Of a stretch of 64,000 nucleotides of DNA, positions 43,001 through 54,800 are shown one piece after another. Source of the stretch: Spinacia oleracea (taxonomy: Eukaryota > Streptophyta > Magnoliopsida > Caryophyllales > Amaranthaceae); contig NC_079487.1 of assembly GCF_020520425.1 (NCBI RefSeq), forward strand, positions 112,192,141 through 112,256,140, written 5' to 3'. Positions within the stretch are counted from its first letter, which is position 1. The number at the start of each line of letters is the position of its first letter. Both the position numbers and the translations under genes were made by a program. The notes beneath the pieces are model-generated. The model was not told the DNA's origin. It was given only the letters and a program-made list of their open reading frames with translations, and searched no databases.

Positions 43001-44101
43001 CTACATTAGCAATCCGTTTCCTGTCTGAATATTTGATTGAGATTGATGATGACAAAAGATATAATGGGATAGGTCAGTTTCTCTTGTAATTCGTTATGTC
43101 ATGAAATCTTCGTGCTAAATTCTTATTACTGTCAAGTCTGTTATACATTTCTCATTTCCTGTAGTCTTTGATTACAGTCAGTTTCCTTGCTGATGTTGGT
43201 GGTCTCTATTGCCTCAGTGTTACACTGTTTCTTTTGCTCTTGTCTCTGGTACAGTTCCTCCAACTCTAGAAAATTCTTATCTATTTTCATCTCTGTGTCA
43301 ATCTACCTTCATGACTTATCATTTTTTATATAATAAGTGTGAAATGCGGATCAAAAGACTGCGCAGTGAAGATCAGGTAATGCAAAACATTAGAAAACGA
43401 AGAATTTCTGAGGATCACTGGAATAAGGTAACATACGTATGGATTTGTCATTGCCCAGGTTTATTCAAAAGATCAATTTTAGACTTACTGTTGGAAATTG
43501 GAATCATATCTGCTTGAACTAGTTGCGAAAGTTCGTGGCATATACATATGGATGCCGCTTATTGAATGAAATTTACAACAGAAATGAGCAGCCAACATGT
43601 TGTATAGGAGGAAATGGATTGTCTATCACTAGAATTAAACAACGCGAGATCAATATTCAGTCCTTTGGCTTCAGAAGACAACCTCAGTCAGCTGATGAAA
43701 AGGTTTGTGTTTCAAAATAATGTACCCACATTTTGACTAGACAAAAATCTTCACATATATTCCGAAATATGGCCAGGTTTTTAAAGAAGGTCAGGAGTTA
43801 TCTATGCTTAAAGAACATTACATAGCGCCTCCTCCAACTCTAAATGGTAAGTTCCATGCTTTAATTTGTAGTAATTGAGCTAGACTTTTTGGATGACCCT
43901 TGAATTATTAGGGTGATTTGATCAGTTTGTTTCTTCTCATGCAACTAATTAACAGAAATTAAAGGGGACTCGCCTAGTGATGTGTTGGCTCTGCAGAGTG
44001 ATCTCCGGAATCTGTATGAATACAATGCAATGCTGAGAGATAAGTTGATTAGTGCTCATATAAGGCTTACTGATTTGGAAGCACACACTTCAGTTGCTTA
44101 G
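40021..44101 (+). CDS. Plant three-pass membrane protein of unknown function, 8 exons
   Basis: Exons inferred: 40021-40401, 42186-42277, 42363-43072, 43178-43248, 43338-43427, 43523-43702, 43777-43846, 43956-44101; 1740 nt, 579 aa, phases all agree. Cys15, 27, 29 and 42 form a small EGF-like N-terminal region (LCSCSPGYLFN), then TM1 about 77-96, a loop with VRFGKLGDGR and IRWWISRLD, TM2 about 144-166 (ASWMLFIGLVVALLYQII), a ~230-residue soluble part with several N-x-S/T sites, TM3 about 398-418, and a charged cytosolic tail (RIKRLRSED). It resembles a conserved plant family of uncharacterised transmembrane proteins; no reaction can be assigned. Introns have GT-AG ends except intron 1, which needs a GC donor. 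Exon 4 could be slightly misplaced at its 3' end, where the family usually has VQ before the Cys. Confidence 0.85.
40554..41068. mobile_element. Miniature element with TTAGTTAAGCAAT repeats, hosting a Stowaway
   Basis: The right end (CGGTAAGGCGGTCTTACACA) and the internal repeats (CAATTAGTTAAGCAATATAA) match the inverse of 6904-7151. The left end near GTGGTCTTATCCAAAAGACCAC is related. It is interrupted by the Stowaway at 40,602-40,930. Boundaries are approximate. Confidence 0.65.
40602..40930. mobile_element. Stowaway miniature element nested in another element
   Basis: Starts CTCCCTCCGTCTCGGAATAC and ends with the inverse GTATTCCGGGACGGAGGAAG, flanked by TA (40,600-40,601 and 40,931-40,932). 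Ends are inverse over about 30 bp including ACTTGACCTG/CGGGTCGAGT. It lies in intron 1. Confidence 0.9.
41209..41395. repeat. Possible tRNA-derived SINE-like sequence
   Basis: CGTTCGACTCC at 41,285-41,295 matches the tRNA B-box (GTTCGANTCC). It follows GAGCCTTACCTTAGATCCTAAAGGTC, reminiscent of tRNA-like plant repeats. A run of 12 T at 41,209-41,220 lies on its left, which would be a tail in the opposite orientation, so the two features may not belong together. Confidence 0.35.
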
Positions 44102-46140
44102 GAGGGGATATGTATTATGGCATTCAGTATTAAACTTAGAGATGCATTTAGTATTCAAATGTATAGTTATATACTTCGTATTCAAGTATTTAAATGCATT
44201 ATGGTCTACAATCTAATTAGTGGTTAAGGATGTAGTTAAGCTTAGGCATGATGATATTAAGTAATTGAGTTGTGGAGCATAATTCTTACTTGATTTCAGA
44301 GCGTATTTGGTTGCCTCTAGGCTCACTGCAAGTCTACAATGTCAAGCCCATTGTGTTGGCCATGGGCTATTTTGCGTGCCCTGCTTGGCTACTAGCATAT
44401 TGGGCTATGTATGTATTGGCGTACTGCCCTGTTGTCTGTTGAGTTGAGCCTGTTAAGACTTAAGAATACAATCTATATATGATTGTTAGATTAGCTATCC
44501 CACTTTGAAGATTTAAAGACAAATTGACTACATATAATATTTGTGGGCTACTCAACCTAAACCCTAGCACCAATGGGTTATAGGATGAAATTCTGTCAGA
44601 TTTGTATGTGAAAGTTTGAAAACATATTTTCAAAGTTGCTAAATCTTAATCAATATAACAAACATCACCCCCTTGTTCTTTTTTCTCTATGATTAACTTT
44701 CTTCTACTCTAATCATTATAATAAAAATAAAAACTTTAGTTAAATAATATTAAACCATACACTTTTTTGAAGTTGCTAAATTTTAATCAATATAAGAAAC
44801 ATTGCCCCTTTTTCTTTTTCTCTATGATTAACTTTCTTCTACTCTAATCATTTTAATAAAAATAAAAACTTTAGTTAAATAATATTAAACCATACACTTT
44901 ATAACTTATAGAGAGTATTTTAAAAAATATAACTAGAATAGAAATAACATTTAAAACCTCTTCTCCCCTTTAGGAAAAAAGAGAGTAGTGTTGTATTGTC
45001 AAGATTGTTAGGCACTCACTACTATTCAATTAATAACATTTGTAGAATGTATTGTTATTTGTGTCGTTGATGGGGTGAGACGAATTTCATCGGCAGGGGA
45101 GATTTTGATTGCAGTTGAATTGGTTATGGGTTGGTTTGAAAAATTTTGTTGGCGGTGAGAATAATTTTGTAGTAGTTGGGTAGAGTTTGTTGGTGATTTG
45201 GCCGAGTAATGGTTTCTCATAAGTAGGATAAGAGCTTGATCCAAACCCCTTTGTTGTTTTTTCAAAGGAGAAATCAATCTAACAAAATCAAAGTAACCTT
45301 GTCATCATTGGCAAGACTCAACTGTGGTTTAAACAAATTAAAATTACTCTTTGTCTCAATTTTAGACCAATTTATATTATAAAAAATAGAATGAAATAAC
45401 ACTCAAAACCCTTCTCCACATAAAAAAAAACAGTATTACAAATGTTACTTCACACTTCGCCAATATCTGATTTTTTCCATTTGAAGAAGATCTATATTTG
45501 TTATGCGAAACTTGTAAGTAAGTAGATAAAATAACATACATATACATTTTAGAGGAGGAAAATAAACCGAGAGAATTAAAATATGTAGAAAATTACTACT
45601 CTAAAAGAACAAAACATTATTGTTATTATATCATTTAATCAACAATATGGAACCTTGGTATAGACATCATATAAACAAAGAAAATATGGAAACTCATTCA
45701 ATAAAATAGAGACTAAATTATTTATACTCAAATCAGTATAAATAATAAATCATAATGCAGTTATAGAAATTCACATATTAAACTACCCAATGACACATAA
45801 ACATAAATGACCAATCAGTATAAAAAATTATTTCTTTTATAAAATTAGCTAACAACCATTCAATAATACAATACCAGTAATTCAGCAAAGTCACTTACCA
45901 ACTGGTATAAAATATGTTACGACATTATTAGAGCATGACATTTTTATCTTAGACATCTAACAACAATTTAATTATCTAACATTAAGAAAGCATTATTAAT
46001 CATACTCCGTAAATGTTTATGTCCATGATTAATTTCGTAACTACTTAATGTTTATTGTCATTCCTATTATACATAATACTCTGTGATGGTTTTATCTAAT
46101 GCAATGCATTCTTTAAAAACATTCTAATTTTATAGAAATC
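44102..46140. other. 3' flank and intergenic DNA, no gene
   Basis: The 3' UTR of the membrane-protein gene probably ends within about 150 bp. The rest is AT-rich with a 137-bp tandem duplication at 44,635-44,905; the 83-codon minus-strand ORF at 45,026-45,277 has no recognisable features. Confidence 0.45.
44635..44905. repeat. 137-bp tandem duplication
   Basis: GTTGCTAAATCTTAATCAATATAA... is repeated from 44,772 with a few substitutions (for example ATCATTATAATAAAAATAAA against ATCATTTTAATAAAAATAAA). Confidence 0.9.
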
Positions 46141-46143
46141 TCA

Positions 46144-46167
46144 TGCACTAGCACGGGCGCAAACTAG
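46144..46167 (+). mobile_element. Possible Helitron 3' terminus
   Basis: GCACTAGCACGGGCGCAAACTAG followed by T resembles a Helitron 3' end (GC-rich hairpin, then CTAG before T). The hairpin is weak and I could not place a 5' end, so this is tentative. Confidence 0.35.
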
Positions 46168-46525
46168 TAGTGTATTTACTACAAACTACATAGCATTTCC
46201 TAAGGAATATATTAGCAATTGATGACCAACTTGTTTATTCGTGTATTAATTTAAAAAACCGAGAACGACTTAGGTATTATCTAATGACATATTGTACGTA
46301 GATCCCATTCTGAACAACTAGGCTAAGACACCATTTATTCTATGAACTACTGGCTATATGAATATCTAAATTTATATTATTATCGGATATATCATGCCAA
46401 CCATTTTTTCATTTTACTTAACAAATAAGTTAAAATAATAAAAAAAAAAAAAAAATCACCAATTTTACACACATTTTTTTTACCAAGTAATCAAGATAGC
46501 AGAAAAGACCCGTCAAAAAAAATTA

Positions 46526-46777
46526 CTCCCTCCGTCCCATTTTAAGTGCCACAAATAGAATTTGACACAGATGTTTAGGGACATAAAAAAGAAAAGGAAA
46601 AAAACACTTTTAAATATTTTTTATTGTTAATGAAAGTGGTTCTTGAGATATTTTAAATTTAATTAATTAGAATAAATATGTAAATTTGTATGGGGCCCAC
46701 TTATAATAAGGATAAGTTGCATTTAATCTGGAACAACTATAAAAGAGAAATGTGGCACTTAAAATGGGACGGGGGAG
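46526..46777. mobile_element. Stowaway miniature element
   Basis: CTCCCTCCGTCCCATTTTAAG at the left is matched by the inverse CTTAAAATGGGACGGGGGAG at the right, with TA on both sides (46,524-46,525 and 46,778-46,779). 252 bp. It lies about 450 bp upstream of the heat-shock gene. An ORF that crosses it is spurious. Confidence 0.92.
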
Positions 46778-47046
46778 TAGCAGAAAAGAAAATAAGTACG
46801 GAGTATTATTTATTTTCAAAAGCAAAATGTTTTTCACCCAAAATTTTCCCTAAACAAACAAAGATAAACAAAAAACAAAATTACCCAGAAAAGTTCTCGT
46901 GGGCCCAACTATAAAAATTGAAATAAATCGTCTAACCCAACTCGTGGAATTTCAGTTTGGTGAAGTGTCTAGAATATTGCCGAACATCCTCATTTGTTGA
47001 CTCATATTCGCTCCTCACTCTATCCGGTACCGAATAATACCCGCCA

Positions 47047-47071
47047 ATTCAAGAACCTCCTAGAAATTTCA
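47047..47071 (+). promoter_or_regulatory. Heat-shock element, five units
   Basis: Five contiguous 5-bp units in alternating orientation: ATTCA, AGAAC, CTCCT, AGAAA, TTTCA. Four match nTTCn/nGAAn exactly and the middle one has one mismatch. It ends 8 bp before the TATA box, the usual spacing in plant small heat-shock promoters, and should bind trimeric heat-shock factor. A weaker site lies at 46,971-46,985 (AGAATATTGCCGAAC). Confidence 0.85.
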
Positions 47072-47079
47072 TATCTGTG

Positions 47080-47087
47080 TATAAATA
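47080..47087 (+). promoter_or_regulatory. TATA box of the small heat-shock gene
   Basis: TATAAATA, about 140 bp before the ATG, predicts a transcript start near 47,110 and a 5' UTR of about 110 bases rich in A and C. Confidence 0.8.
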
Positions 47088-47223
47088 CTTACCATATTCT
47101 CTACAACTGCACCATCATCGGTTAGAAAGATAAAAGAATTTCTCACATTCTCTTAGGTGAAATAAGCTCTAACAAACTACTCCATCAATTATTTCTCTCT
47201 ACAAATCTAACAGGCAATCAAGA

Positions 47224-47721
47224 ATGTCGCTGATTCCAAGCTTCTTCGGAAACAACCGGAGGAACAACACCTTCGACCCCTTCGCAATGGATCTGTGGGA
47301 TCCTTTCGAAGGATTTCCCTTCGGTGGAAACCTCTCTCAGTCTCTCACCTCCGGCAGCACCGCCGCACGCGACACCGCCGCGTTCGTGAACAACGCTCGA
47401 ATTGACTGGAAGGAGACACCTGAGGCGCACGTGCTTAAGGCGGATCTTCCAGGATTGAAGAAGGAAGAGGTTAAGGTTGAGGTGGAAGACGGGAAAGTGC
47501 TCCAGATCAGTGGAGAGAGAAACAGGGAGCAGGAGGAGAAGAACGATAAGTGGCACAGGATTGAGCGGAGTTCTGGAATGTTCATGAGGAGGTTCAGATT
47601 GCCAGAGAATGTGAAGATGGAGGAGATTAAGGCAAATATGGAGGATGGTGTTCTCACTGTCACTGTGCCCAAAGTGGAGGAGAAGAAACCTCAGATCAAA
47701 TCAATTGACATTTCTGGCTGA
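47224..47721 (+). CDS. Class I cytosolic small heat-shock protein (HSP20 family)
   Basis: 165 aa, intronless, as usual for class I plant small heat-shock proteins (17-19 kDa). The N-terminus MSLIPSFFG and [17 protein letters not shown] are class I signatures. The alpha-crystallin domain covers about 60-150: [31 protein letters not shown], then [20 protein letters not shown] and GVLTVTVPK. The C-terminal tail is IKSIDISG. It acts as an ATP-independent holdase forming large oligomers in the cytosol under heat stress. It is preceded by a strong heat-shock element and TATA box, so expression should be heat-induced. No lesions are seen; GC content is higher than in the surroundings, as is common for this family. 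Confidence 0.97.
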   Translation: MSLIPSFFGNNRRNNTFDPFAMDLWDPFEGFPFGGNLSQSLTSGSTAARDTAAFVNNARIDWKETPEAHVLKADLPGLKKEEVKVEVEDGKVLQISGERNREQEEKNDKWHRIERSSGMFMRRFRLPENVKMEEIKANMEDGVLTVTVPKVEEKKPQIKSIDISG

Positions 47722-48356
47722 ATTAATCGTCAATTTATCTAATTATGTAGCGTTTGCTCTGCTTTTCTAGTGTTTTAGTTTTAATCCATGTGTTGTGGTA
47801 ATGTTCTGATGTGTTAAATGACGATGTTGAGTTGTTGACGGTTGTGTAATCGGAATTTCAAATTTAATGAATTAATCGACTGTTGTTTTTACTCTGTTTT
47901 CTTCGCAATTTAGAAATTAGTTTTCAGCTAGCACATTTATAGATTCTGAATACGATACACATCTAAAAGACGTGCTTCCAAAATGGGAAGTAATGTAGAT
48001 ACGGGGAAAAGAAACAGTTTCTAACACTAGTTAGCCAACTTATCTCGGGTTTGATTAGATCAATATATCTCTCTATGACTGATTGACGGATTGCTCATTG
48101 CTCAAAATGAGTGTATTACTTCATGATAATTAATAAATTCAATTGTCAAATACCGAGGATTAATTAGTAGAGTACATATTTTCGCGGTTTTGAGCAAACT
48201 TTATTTTAGATGTAAATTGTGCACAGGCATCTTTGCCTCATGAAGGGCGAGATAGAGAGGGGTAAGCGAAAGAGTATATCAAATCAAGTATGGGTTGAAT
48301 TTAACGAGACGGTCAAATGATAGACGAGGGTAATATAAAAGAGATGATGAGACTTA
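47722..48356. other. 3' region of the heat-shock gene
   Basis: Probable 3' UTR to about 47,900 with TTTAATGAATTAAT as a possible polyadenylation signal region. The rest is unremarkable until the LINE tail at 48,357. Confidence 0.5.
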
Positions 48357-50915
48357 TTTTTTTTTGTTGCTAATGAGGGGCTAACCCCAACAGAAGATAG
48401 GAATAAAGCTAAGAACTAGGAACTATTCGTGGCCAAGCCACTCAAACTAAGTCTTCATGAAGAATCTTCCCAAGCTCCAATGGTGGAACTTGAATCATTT
48501 CAAACTTTGAATTTTGTTGCACTCCAACATTTGCTAACCAATCTGTCGCCCTATTGCCTTCTCGATATACATGAAAGATGGATACCTCCCAATCGTTGTT
48601 TTTAATCATATTACGACAACTATGAATCACATGAACACAATCCCTTCCATATGGTTCATCGTTGCTTATTGCGGACACTGCAGCCACATTATCCATTTGT
48701 ATCATGATTTTCTTCACTCCCATTCTTATGGCAAAATCAAGTCCAATCTCAAGAGCTTTAATTTCAGCTCTAAAGGCTGTACACGACCCAAAGTTAGCAG
48801 AAAAAGCATATTGTAGGACACCAGAATGGTCTCGTATTATGCCTCCTCCACCTGCTAGTCCGGGATTCCCACGCGATGCTCCATCTGTATTCAAAGCTAG
48901 CCATCCTTGTGCAGGGAATTTCCATCTAATCATAATCTCTTGTCTAGTCTGTAAAGAAGCATTGGGAGCAAGGACATCATTCCTAAGCGTTCGCCATGTT
49001 TCTTCAAACCGAGTGAGCAGGAAGCCTCCCACATTCATGGGTATGTCCCTACTTCTTCCAAACACTACATAGTTTCTCCAATTCCATATCCACCATAATG
49101 TAGTTGCAAAGTAAGTTGGCCAAATTTCCTCATCTTTACCTCTTTGTGGTGAATACGTGAGGTTGTTATATAGCCATTGTTGTAGACCACTCGTACGGAA
49201 ATTTGGTGCATTGGCAGGACCTCCAACAATACTCCAGACCTCTTTAGCTTCAGGACAGTCTCTGAGAATGTGGAGTGTGGTCTCTTCTGCCTTCCCACAC
49301 CGTGGACAAGTTGGGTCAAGGGTGAGATTTCTTATCACCCGGTTAACATTCCCCAACAATCTATTGTGCATTGCTAACCACATGAAGACTTTGATACGTT
49401 GTTGGACACGAGTCTTCCATACTGCTTCCCATTTTTTTATCCATGGGTTCAATATCATCTCTTCTAATAAGTTTCATGGCAGACTTAATTGTAAAGGATC
49501 CCTTTGATGAGCCTCCCCAGTAAATCAAGTCACCCATAGTTGGGTCATCTTTAAGCTCATAAGCATCAATTTCTTTAAGCACTTCGGGAGGGAGTAGTTC
49601 TGCCAACGTAGTCCACTTCCATGAGCAAAATTCCTTAACCCACATTTCCTCAACTGTTGCCCCATCAATTTCTAATGGAATTGCTCTTATAGCATATTCA
49701 CGAAGGGTTTTATTGGATACCCAACGATGGTCCCAAAATAGAGTTTTACTTCCATTCCCTACCGCCATTCTTGAACCTTTGCAAATAGTAGTCGCATTTT
49801 CCGTAATACCTTTCCATACATTTGACATATTTTGTTTTGACTCAAACATGTCAATATCGCACCTCCCTTTGCAATATTTGGCTCGGAGTACTCTAGACCA
49901 TAATGCATTAGGCTCCGTTAGTACTCTCCAGCCCAATTTTGTAAGGAAAGCTGAGTTAGCTTGCCTAGCCGATCTTATACCAATGCCTCCTTGGTTTCTT
50001 GGTTGCTGTAGCTTGTCCCAAGAAATAAGGTGAATTTTTCGTTTCTCCTCTGTACTTCCCCAAATAAACTCCCTCGACCGTTTGTCTATATCATCACAAA
50101 CTGTCCTAGGAATTTTGACCGTTTGCATTGCATATGTCGCCATTGTTGAAATTGTAGACTTGGCTAAGGTAATTCTATCTGCAAGAGACAGATACTTAGA
50201 CTTCCAACCTGCTAACTTCCTGTCAATTTTCTCACAGAGATATCCAAAAGTCTCCCTTGTAACTCTACTGGTCAACGTTGGCATACCCAAATAAACTCCA
50301 AGATCATTAGTAGCTTCAATACCGTACAGATGCCTTGTTGTTGCTCCATAGGTACATTTTGAGAAAAATATACCCTTGATTTGGGTAAACTAATTTTTTG
50401 ACCTGAAGCCACGCAAAACTTATGAAGACACTTTTGCATATTACTAGCTTGCTCAATAGTTGCTTCCGAAAAAAGCATAATATCATCCGCAAAAAATAAA
50501 TTAGAGAGGTCTGGGCCATTACGACTAGTACGAATTGGAACCCATTTACCTTCAATAATCGATTCCTCAATAACTTGATTTAGTCTTTCCATACATAATA
50601 CAAAGAGGTACGGGGACAAAGGATCACCTTGACGAATCCCCCGTGAAGGTTTGAAAGCTTCTGTAGGCTCCCCATTCCATAAGACTTTCAAGGTAGAAGT
50701 AGTAACACATTCCATTATTACCTTGATAAGTCTTACAGGGAAGCGTATTTCATTTAGAGTGTCTTGTATGAAGCTCCAACATAGTCTGTCATAAGCCTTC
50801 TCAAAATCAATTTTTATGGCCATAAATCCCTTCGACCCTTGCTTGTGTCGCATTGTATGTATGACCTCTTGGACGATCACAATATTATCCGTTATTTTTC
50901 TACCCGACACATAAC
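48357..50915 (-). mobile_element. 5'-truncated LINE (L1-like) retrotransposon
   Basis: A minus-strand non-LTR element with a poly(A) tail seen as T at 48,357-48,366. Only the second half of ORF2 is left: RT from the palm motifs onward, zinc-finger-like RVT domain and RNase H. The endonuclease and ORF1 are missing, as expected from incomplete target-primed reverse transcription. The 5' boundary at about 50,915 is inferred from loss of coding similarity. It is the same family as 59,520-62,060. Confidence 0.88.
48442..50910 (-). pseudogene. LINE ORF2 remnant: RT and RNase H
   Basis: Three overlapping frames: 50,910-50,272 (MAIKIDFEKAYDRLCW, GIRQGDPLSPYLFVLC, LFFADDIMLFSEA), 50,290-49,361 (SLADRITLAKSTISTM, FLTKLGWRVLTEPNALW) and 49,458-48,442 (zinc-binding region CPRCGKAEETTLHILRDCPE; RNase H LNTDGASRGNPGLAGGGGII, FRAEIKALEIGL, HVYREGNRATDWLAN). 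Two frameshifts, near 50,280 and 49,400, break it. The RT catalytic FADD and RNase H acidic residues are preserved in the sequence. Confidence 0.88.
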
Positions 50916-51880
50916 TGATAAATATACAGAGGGTGATCGATTATGACACATAATTTCCATCATGTTACATTATTAAAATCGGACGAATTAAGTGTGGGAG
51001 ACACTCTCTTTTTTTGTTAGTTCGGGATAGTGATTATTTTAAGTTGAGATTTAAGTTGTTACCCGGTTATATGTTTTATTCGAAAATCTTTAGTGTGTGC
51101 ACAAAACGTGTGAGGTATGATTATATAGTGACTGTTGAATAACCCGTTAATTTTTAAACTTAAATATCTAGTTAGATTATTTTTTTGATAAAATGTTTAA
51201 TTTAGTCCAGAAAAATTACGAATATGATTAAAACTTGCGTGACACTATCGTGCTCTGTATACTGTGTTGTTTGGTGTAATTTGCACGAGTACGATTAAAA
51301 CTTGCGTGACACTACCGTGCTCTGTATATTGTGTTGTTTGGTGTAATTTGCACGAGTACGATGGATCTACAAAATGTGCTTAAATGCTTAATTAGAGTTT
51401 GGAACCTACTTCTTTTTCTTTTTTCTTTTTTTGGTGTACCAACCCGGTTCACCTTTATGGCTAATTTAGATTCGGGGCGAGTTTTGAGTTGATAAGTTTC
51501 ATTTCCCTCCCAATTATTATTGCGGAGATTGAACACGGGGATCCTCCCTACCAAGTTCAGCCTCAATCATCACCAAACCAACAGACAATGGATAATACTT
51601 CATATTTTAATTGTGTAATACGGAGTACAAGAGATTAAAGGAGGAATGGATAAAGATGGGAAGAAATAAAAAAGGAGGAGAAGAACGAGGACAAGTTGGT
51701 AATTTCAATGATAAAACCGCCTTTAGGGAGAAAAACAGGAAACCGAAACATTTTGCCACACCTCTCCAAACGACTTTGACAACAACCCATACTCCTTTTT
51801 CTCTCTCCTCTAGTTGCAGTTAGGAAGGTAGGTACGGTTAGAGAGATACAGCACCAAATTGAAAAAAAAAAGGAGTAAAA
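50916..51880. other. Region upstream of the MYB gene
   Basis: Contains a 67-bp tandem duplication at 51,226-51,359. The 51,580-51,880 segment is probably the MYB promoter and 5' UTR (CT-rich at 51,795-51,815), but no clear TATA box was found. Confidence 0.5.
51226..51359. repeat. 67-bp tandem duplication
   Basis: GATTAAAACTTGCGTGACAC... repeats at 51,293 with two or three differences (TATCGTG/TACCGTG, TATACTG/TATATTG). Confidence 0.9.
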
Positions 51881-54800
51881 ATGAGTGACCAACCGATGAC
51901 TACCGAAGACCCTAACGACCTCACCCTCCCCGACGCCGCCACCGCAACCGCCACCGCTGAATCCGACAGAACTCCCGCCGCACCATCAGGCAGTCGAGTC
52001 AGGGGTCCCTGGTCGCCGGAGGAAGATGCCATACTTAGCGAGCTAGTCAGTAAATTCGGAGCCAGAAATTGGAGCCTCATCGCCCGCGGAATTCCCGGTC
52101 GCTCCGGCAAGTCTTGCCGTCTTCGCTGGTGTAATCAGCTTGACCCTTGCGTCAAGCGTAAACCTTTCTCCGGTAATTTCTGTATTTCCTTATTTTTGTT
52201 TACCGCTCCTTGAATTTTGAAAATGTTTCACTTTTTTCTCTCTCTCCAGATTGTAAATCTGTATGTTTGGTGCTATTGCTTTTGATTACTGTGGATGTTT
52301 ATGATTTGTGTGTTGTTGTCCAATTGCTTTTTAATTGATCATCTGGTTCATGTTTTTCAGCTTTACATTAGCTGATGCGCAAGTTTTAAATTGCCTAATT
52401 CGTGTTTTTATATGTGAACATTGATAAAATTTTCATGGTTCTTCCGCCAATGCTTTATTTTGCTGCAATTGTACTACTACTCTGTTTGCTAAATTTTCAT
52501 TGTTTTTTGTATTTGGTGTTTACACGGTTGGATTTAACCAAATTTGCCGATGGGATGCTGTGAATTTCACTTGGCTCCTTTAGGTCTCACTTGAGTATTA
52601 GGGTGTTACTAATTTTAATAAAAAACTAAATTTAAGTTATTGAAGAACTTGTTCTGACATTAAGTTGTTGATAGATGGTATAGTTATTTGTAAAGTACAT
52701 TTTGTGATGGTTTCAATGGTTCGTCTACGTTGTTTTTTTTTAATTGTTTGGCATTTTCGCTAACATGCACTCGTATGATTGACCATGAGATGGAAAACAG
52801 AAATAAACATTGTTAATGAAGCATGTGCCATAACCTAAAGTATGTTTATTATCTTTTACGACGCATCTCCTTGGCAATGCACGATGTTGATGCATCTCCT
52901 TGGCAATGCACGATGTTTTTGTCTTAGTAAATGGCCTTGTGAACAAGCTTTAGTTAATGCAATCTTGAGGTGACTCATTACTTACGTGTGAGGCTGTGAT
53001 TAGCTAGAAGTGTATGTCTCAATCAAAGGAGGACTTTAAAGATTGGTTATCCAATTGCATTTATTAAATTTAAATCTTGAGTAGCAGTTTTCTTTCGCAG
53101 TCAAACTTATTCGTAAAATCACTTGGACATAATTAATTTTTCATCTTCCATTGTATCGATGGATGAACTATGACTCCTTTATATTACAATCAACAGTATT
53201 TGAACCGTGTATAGGATATTGTTGCACTTTTCTAACAACGTATGGCCTGCAAAAATAGAAACTATTACTTAGGTTACGCTGGTATATGATCATTGTGGTT
53301 TATCTCATCACAACCTGTTCTAGTTGTCGTGTAGTTGTCTTAATATGTGCTCAATTGTAGTTGTCTTTGCCTAGTTCTCTCCCTTCTCTCGCATCATTTT
53401 ATATTATTTTAATTTGTTTTCAATAGGATTATGATTATAGTGAACAAATCTTTTCTTTTTGCATTTGGTGTCTCCAGTTTAGCGAGCGGCATCTTACTGA
53501 TTAAAAGAAAATTTAGTTTCTTGGACTTAATATTTGTGACGACGTCTTTCAATTTTGATCTAGGAAATCTACTAAACCATACAATGTGATCCCATAATAT
53601 TTTTATGTCCCCACAAGGTAGTGTTTGGGAATGAGCATTTAATTTCAAATACTGGATTTCAAATGCAGAAATTGAAATCCTCATACCCAATTCCGAAGTA
53701 TTATGTTTGGGAAAACCAAAGATTCCTAAATCTATAATTTCATATACACCATGTTGTTTGGAAAAACTAGAATTTCATTTCCACAATTTAAAATTTCAAC
53801 TGATATTTTCACAAAGAGAAATTTCACAAAGAGAAATTTCTCAAAGAGAAAGTAAAAGGATTAAATCTCAAATCAGTTTTGGATCTCTTTTTTGTTTACC
53901 GCTCCGTGAATTTTGAAAATGTTTCACTTTTTTTGTTTTCCCACCCTCCAGATTGTATTGTTATGTTTGGTGTGATTGCTTTTGAATACTGTGGATGTTT
54001 GTGATTAGCGTGTAGTTGTCCAATTGCTTTTTGATGGATCATTTGGTTCATATTTTACAGCTCTTTAATTAGCTGAAACGAAGTTTGAAATTGCGTAATT
54101 TCCGTGTTTTTTATGTGTGAACATTGGTAGAAATTTTCATTGTTATTCCGCTAATGCTTTATCTGCTACAACTATACTACTTTAATTAGTCGGGTGCAAC
54201 CAAAATTGCTATGCTTTCGGAATTTATGATAAAAGAGGGTTTCATTTGTTTGATGTGGTGTTGAATGCAAACTGATGTGAGTTTCAGTTGATTCAGCCTC
54301 ATCCGAGTAAAATTAAGCTGTTTGAAGAACTTGTTTTGACATGAAGTTGATAGAGGATAACATCTAGTGTTTGAGGTTTGTTTGTCTATGTTTTAGGTTT
54401 TTATATGGATTTAACGAAATGAGAAATATACTTTGGTAGTGTAGAGTTTATTATCCCTTTTGATGCATCTCCTTGGAAATGATCCTTAGGTGATTCATTA
54501 CGAAACTTGATGCAATCTTGAGTATGTGATTCAACTTGAAGTGTCATGCGTCAATCAGAAGAGGACTTTAAAGAATTGGTTGTCTAATTGCATTTATTAA
54601 ATTTAAAATCTTAAGTAGTGATTTCTCTTCCGTAGTCAAGCTTATTAGAAAATCACTTGGTCATAATTTGAGTCGTGATAATTTTATTCATACTTCTATT
54701 GTATTGATAGAGGAACTATATCCGATGTTGTTGGCTAATCAGAAACTCTCCCTTTATCTTATGTTCAATGTGGTTTATCTCATCACAACTTGTTCTAGTT

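Noticed and set aside
46690-46914. 74-codon ORF upstream of the heat-shock gene
   Set aside because: It starts inside a Stowaway element and has no homology or conserved features.
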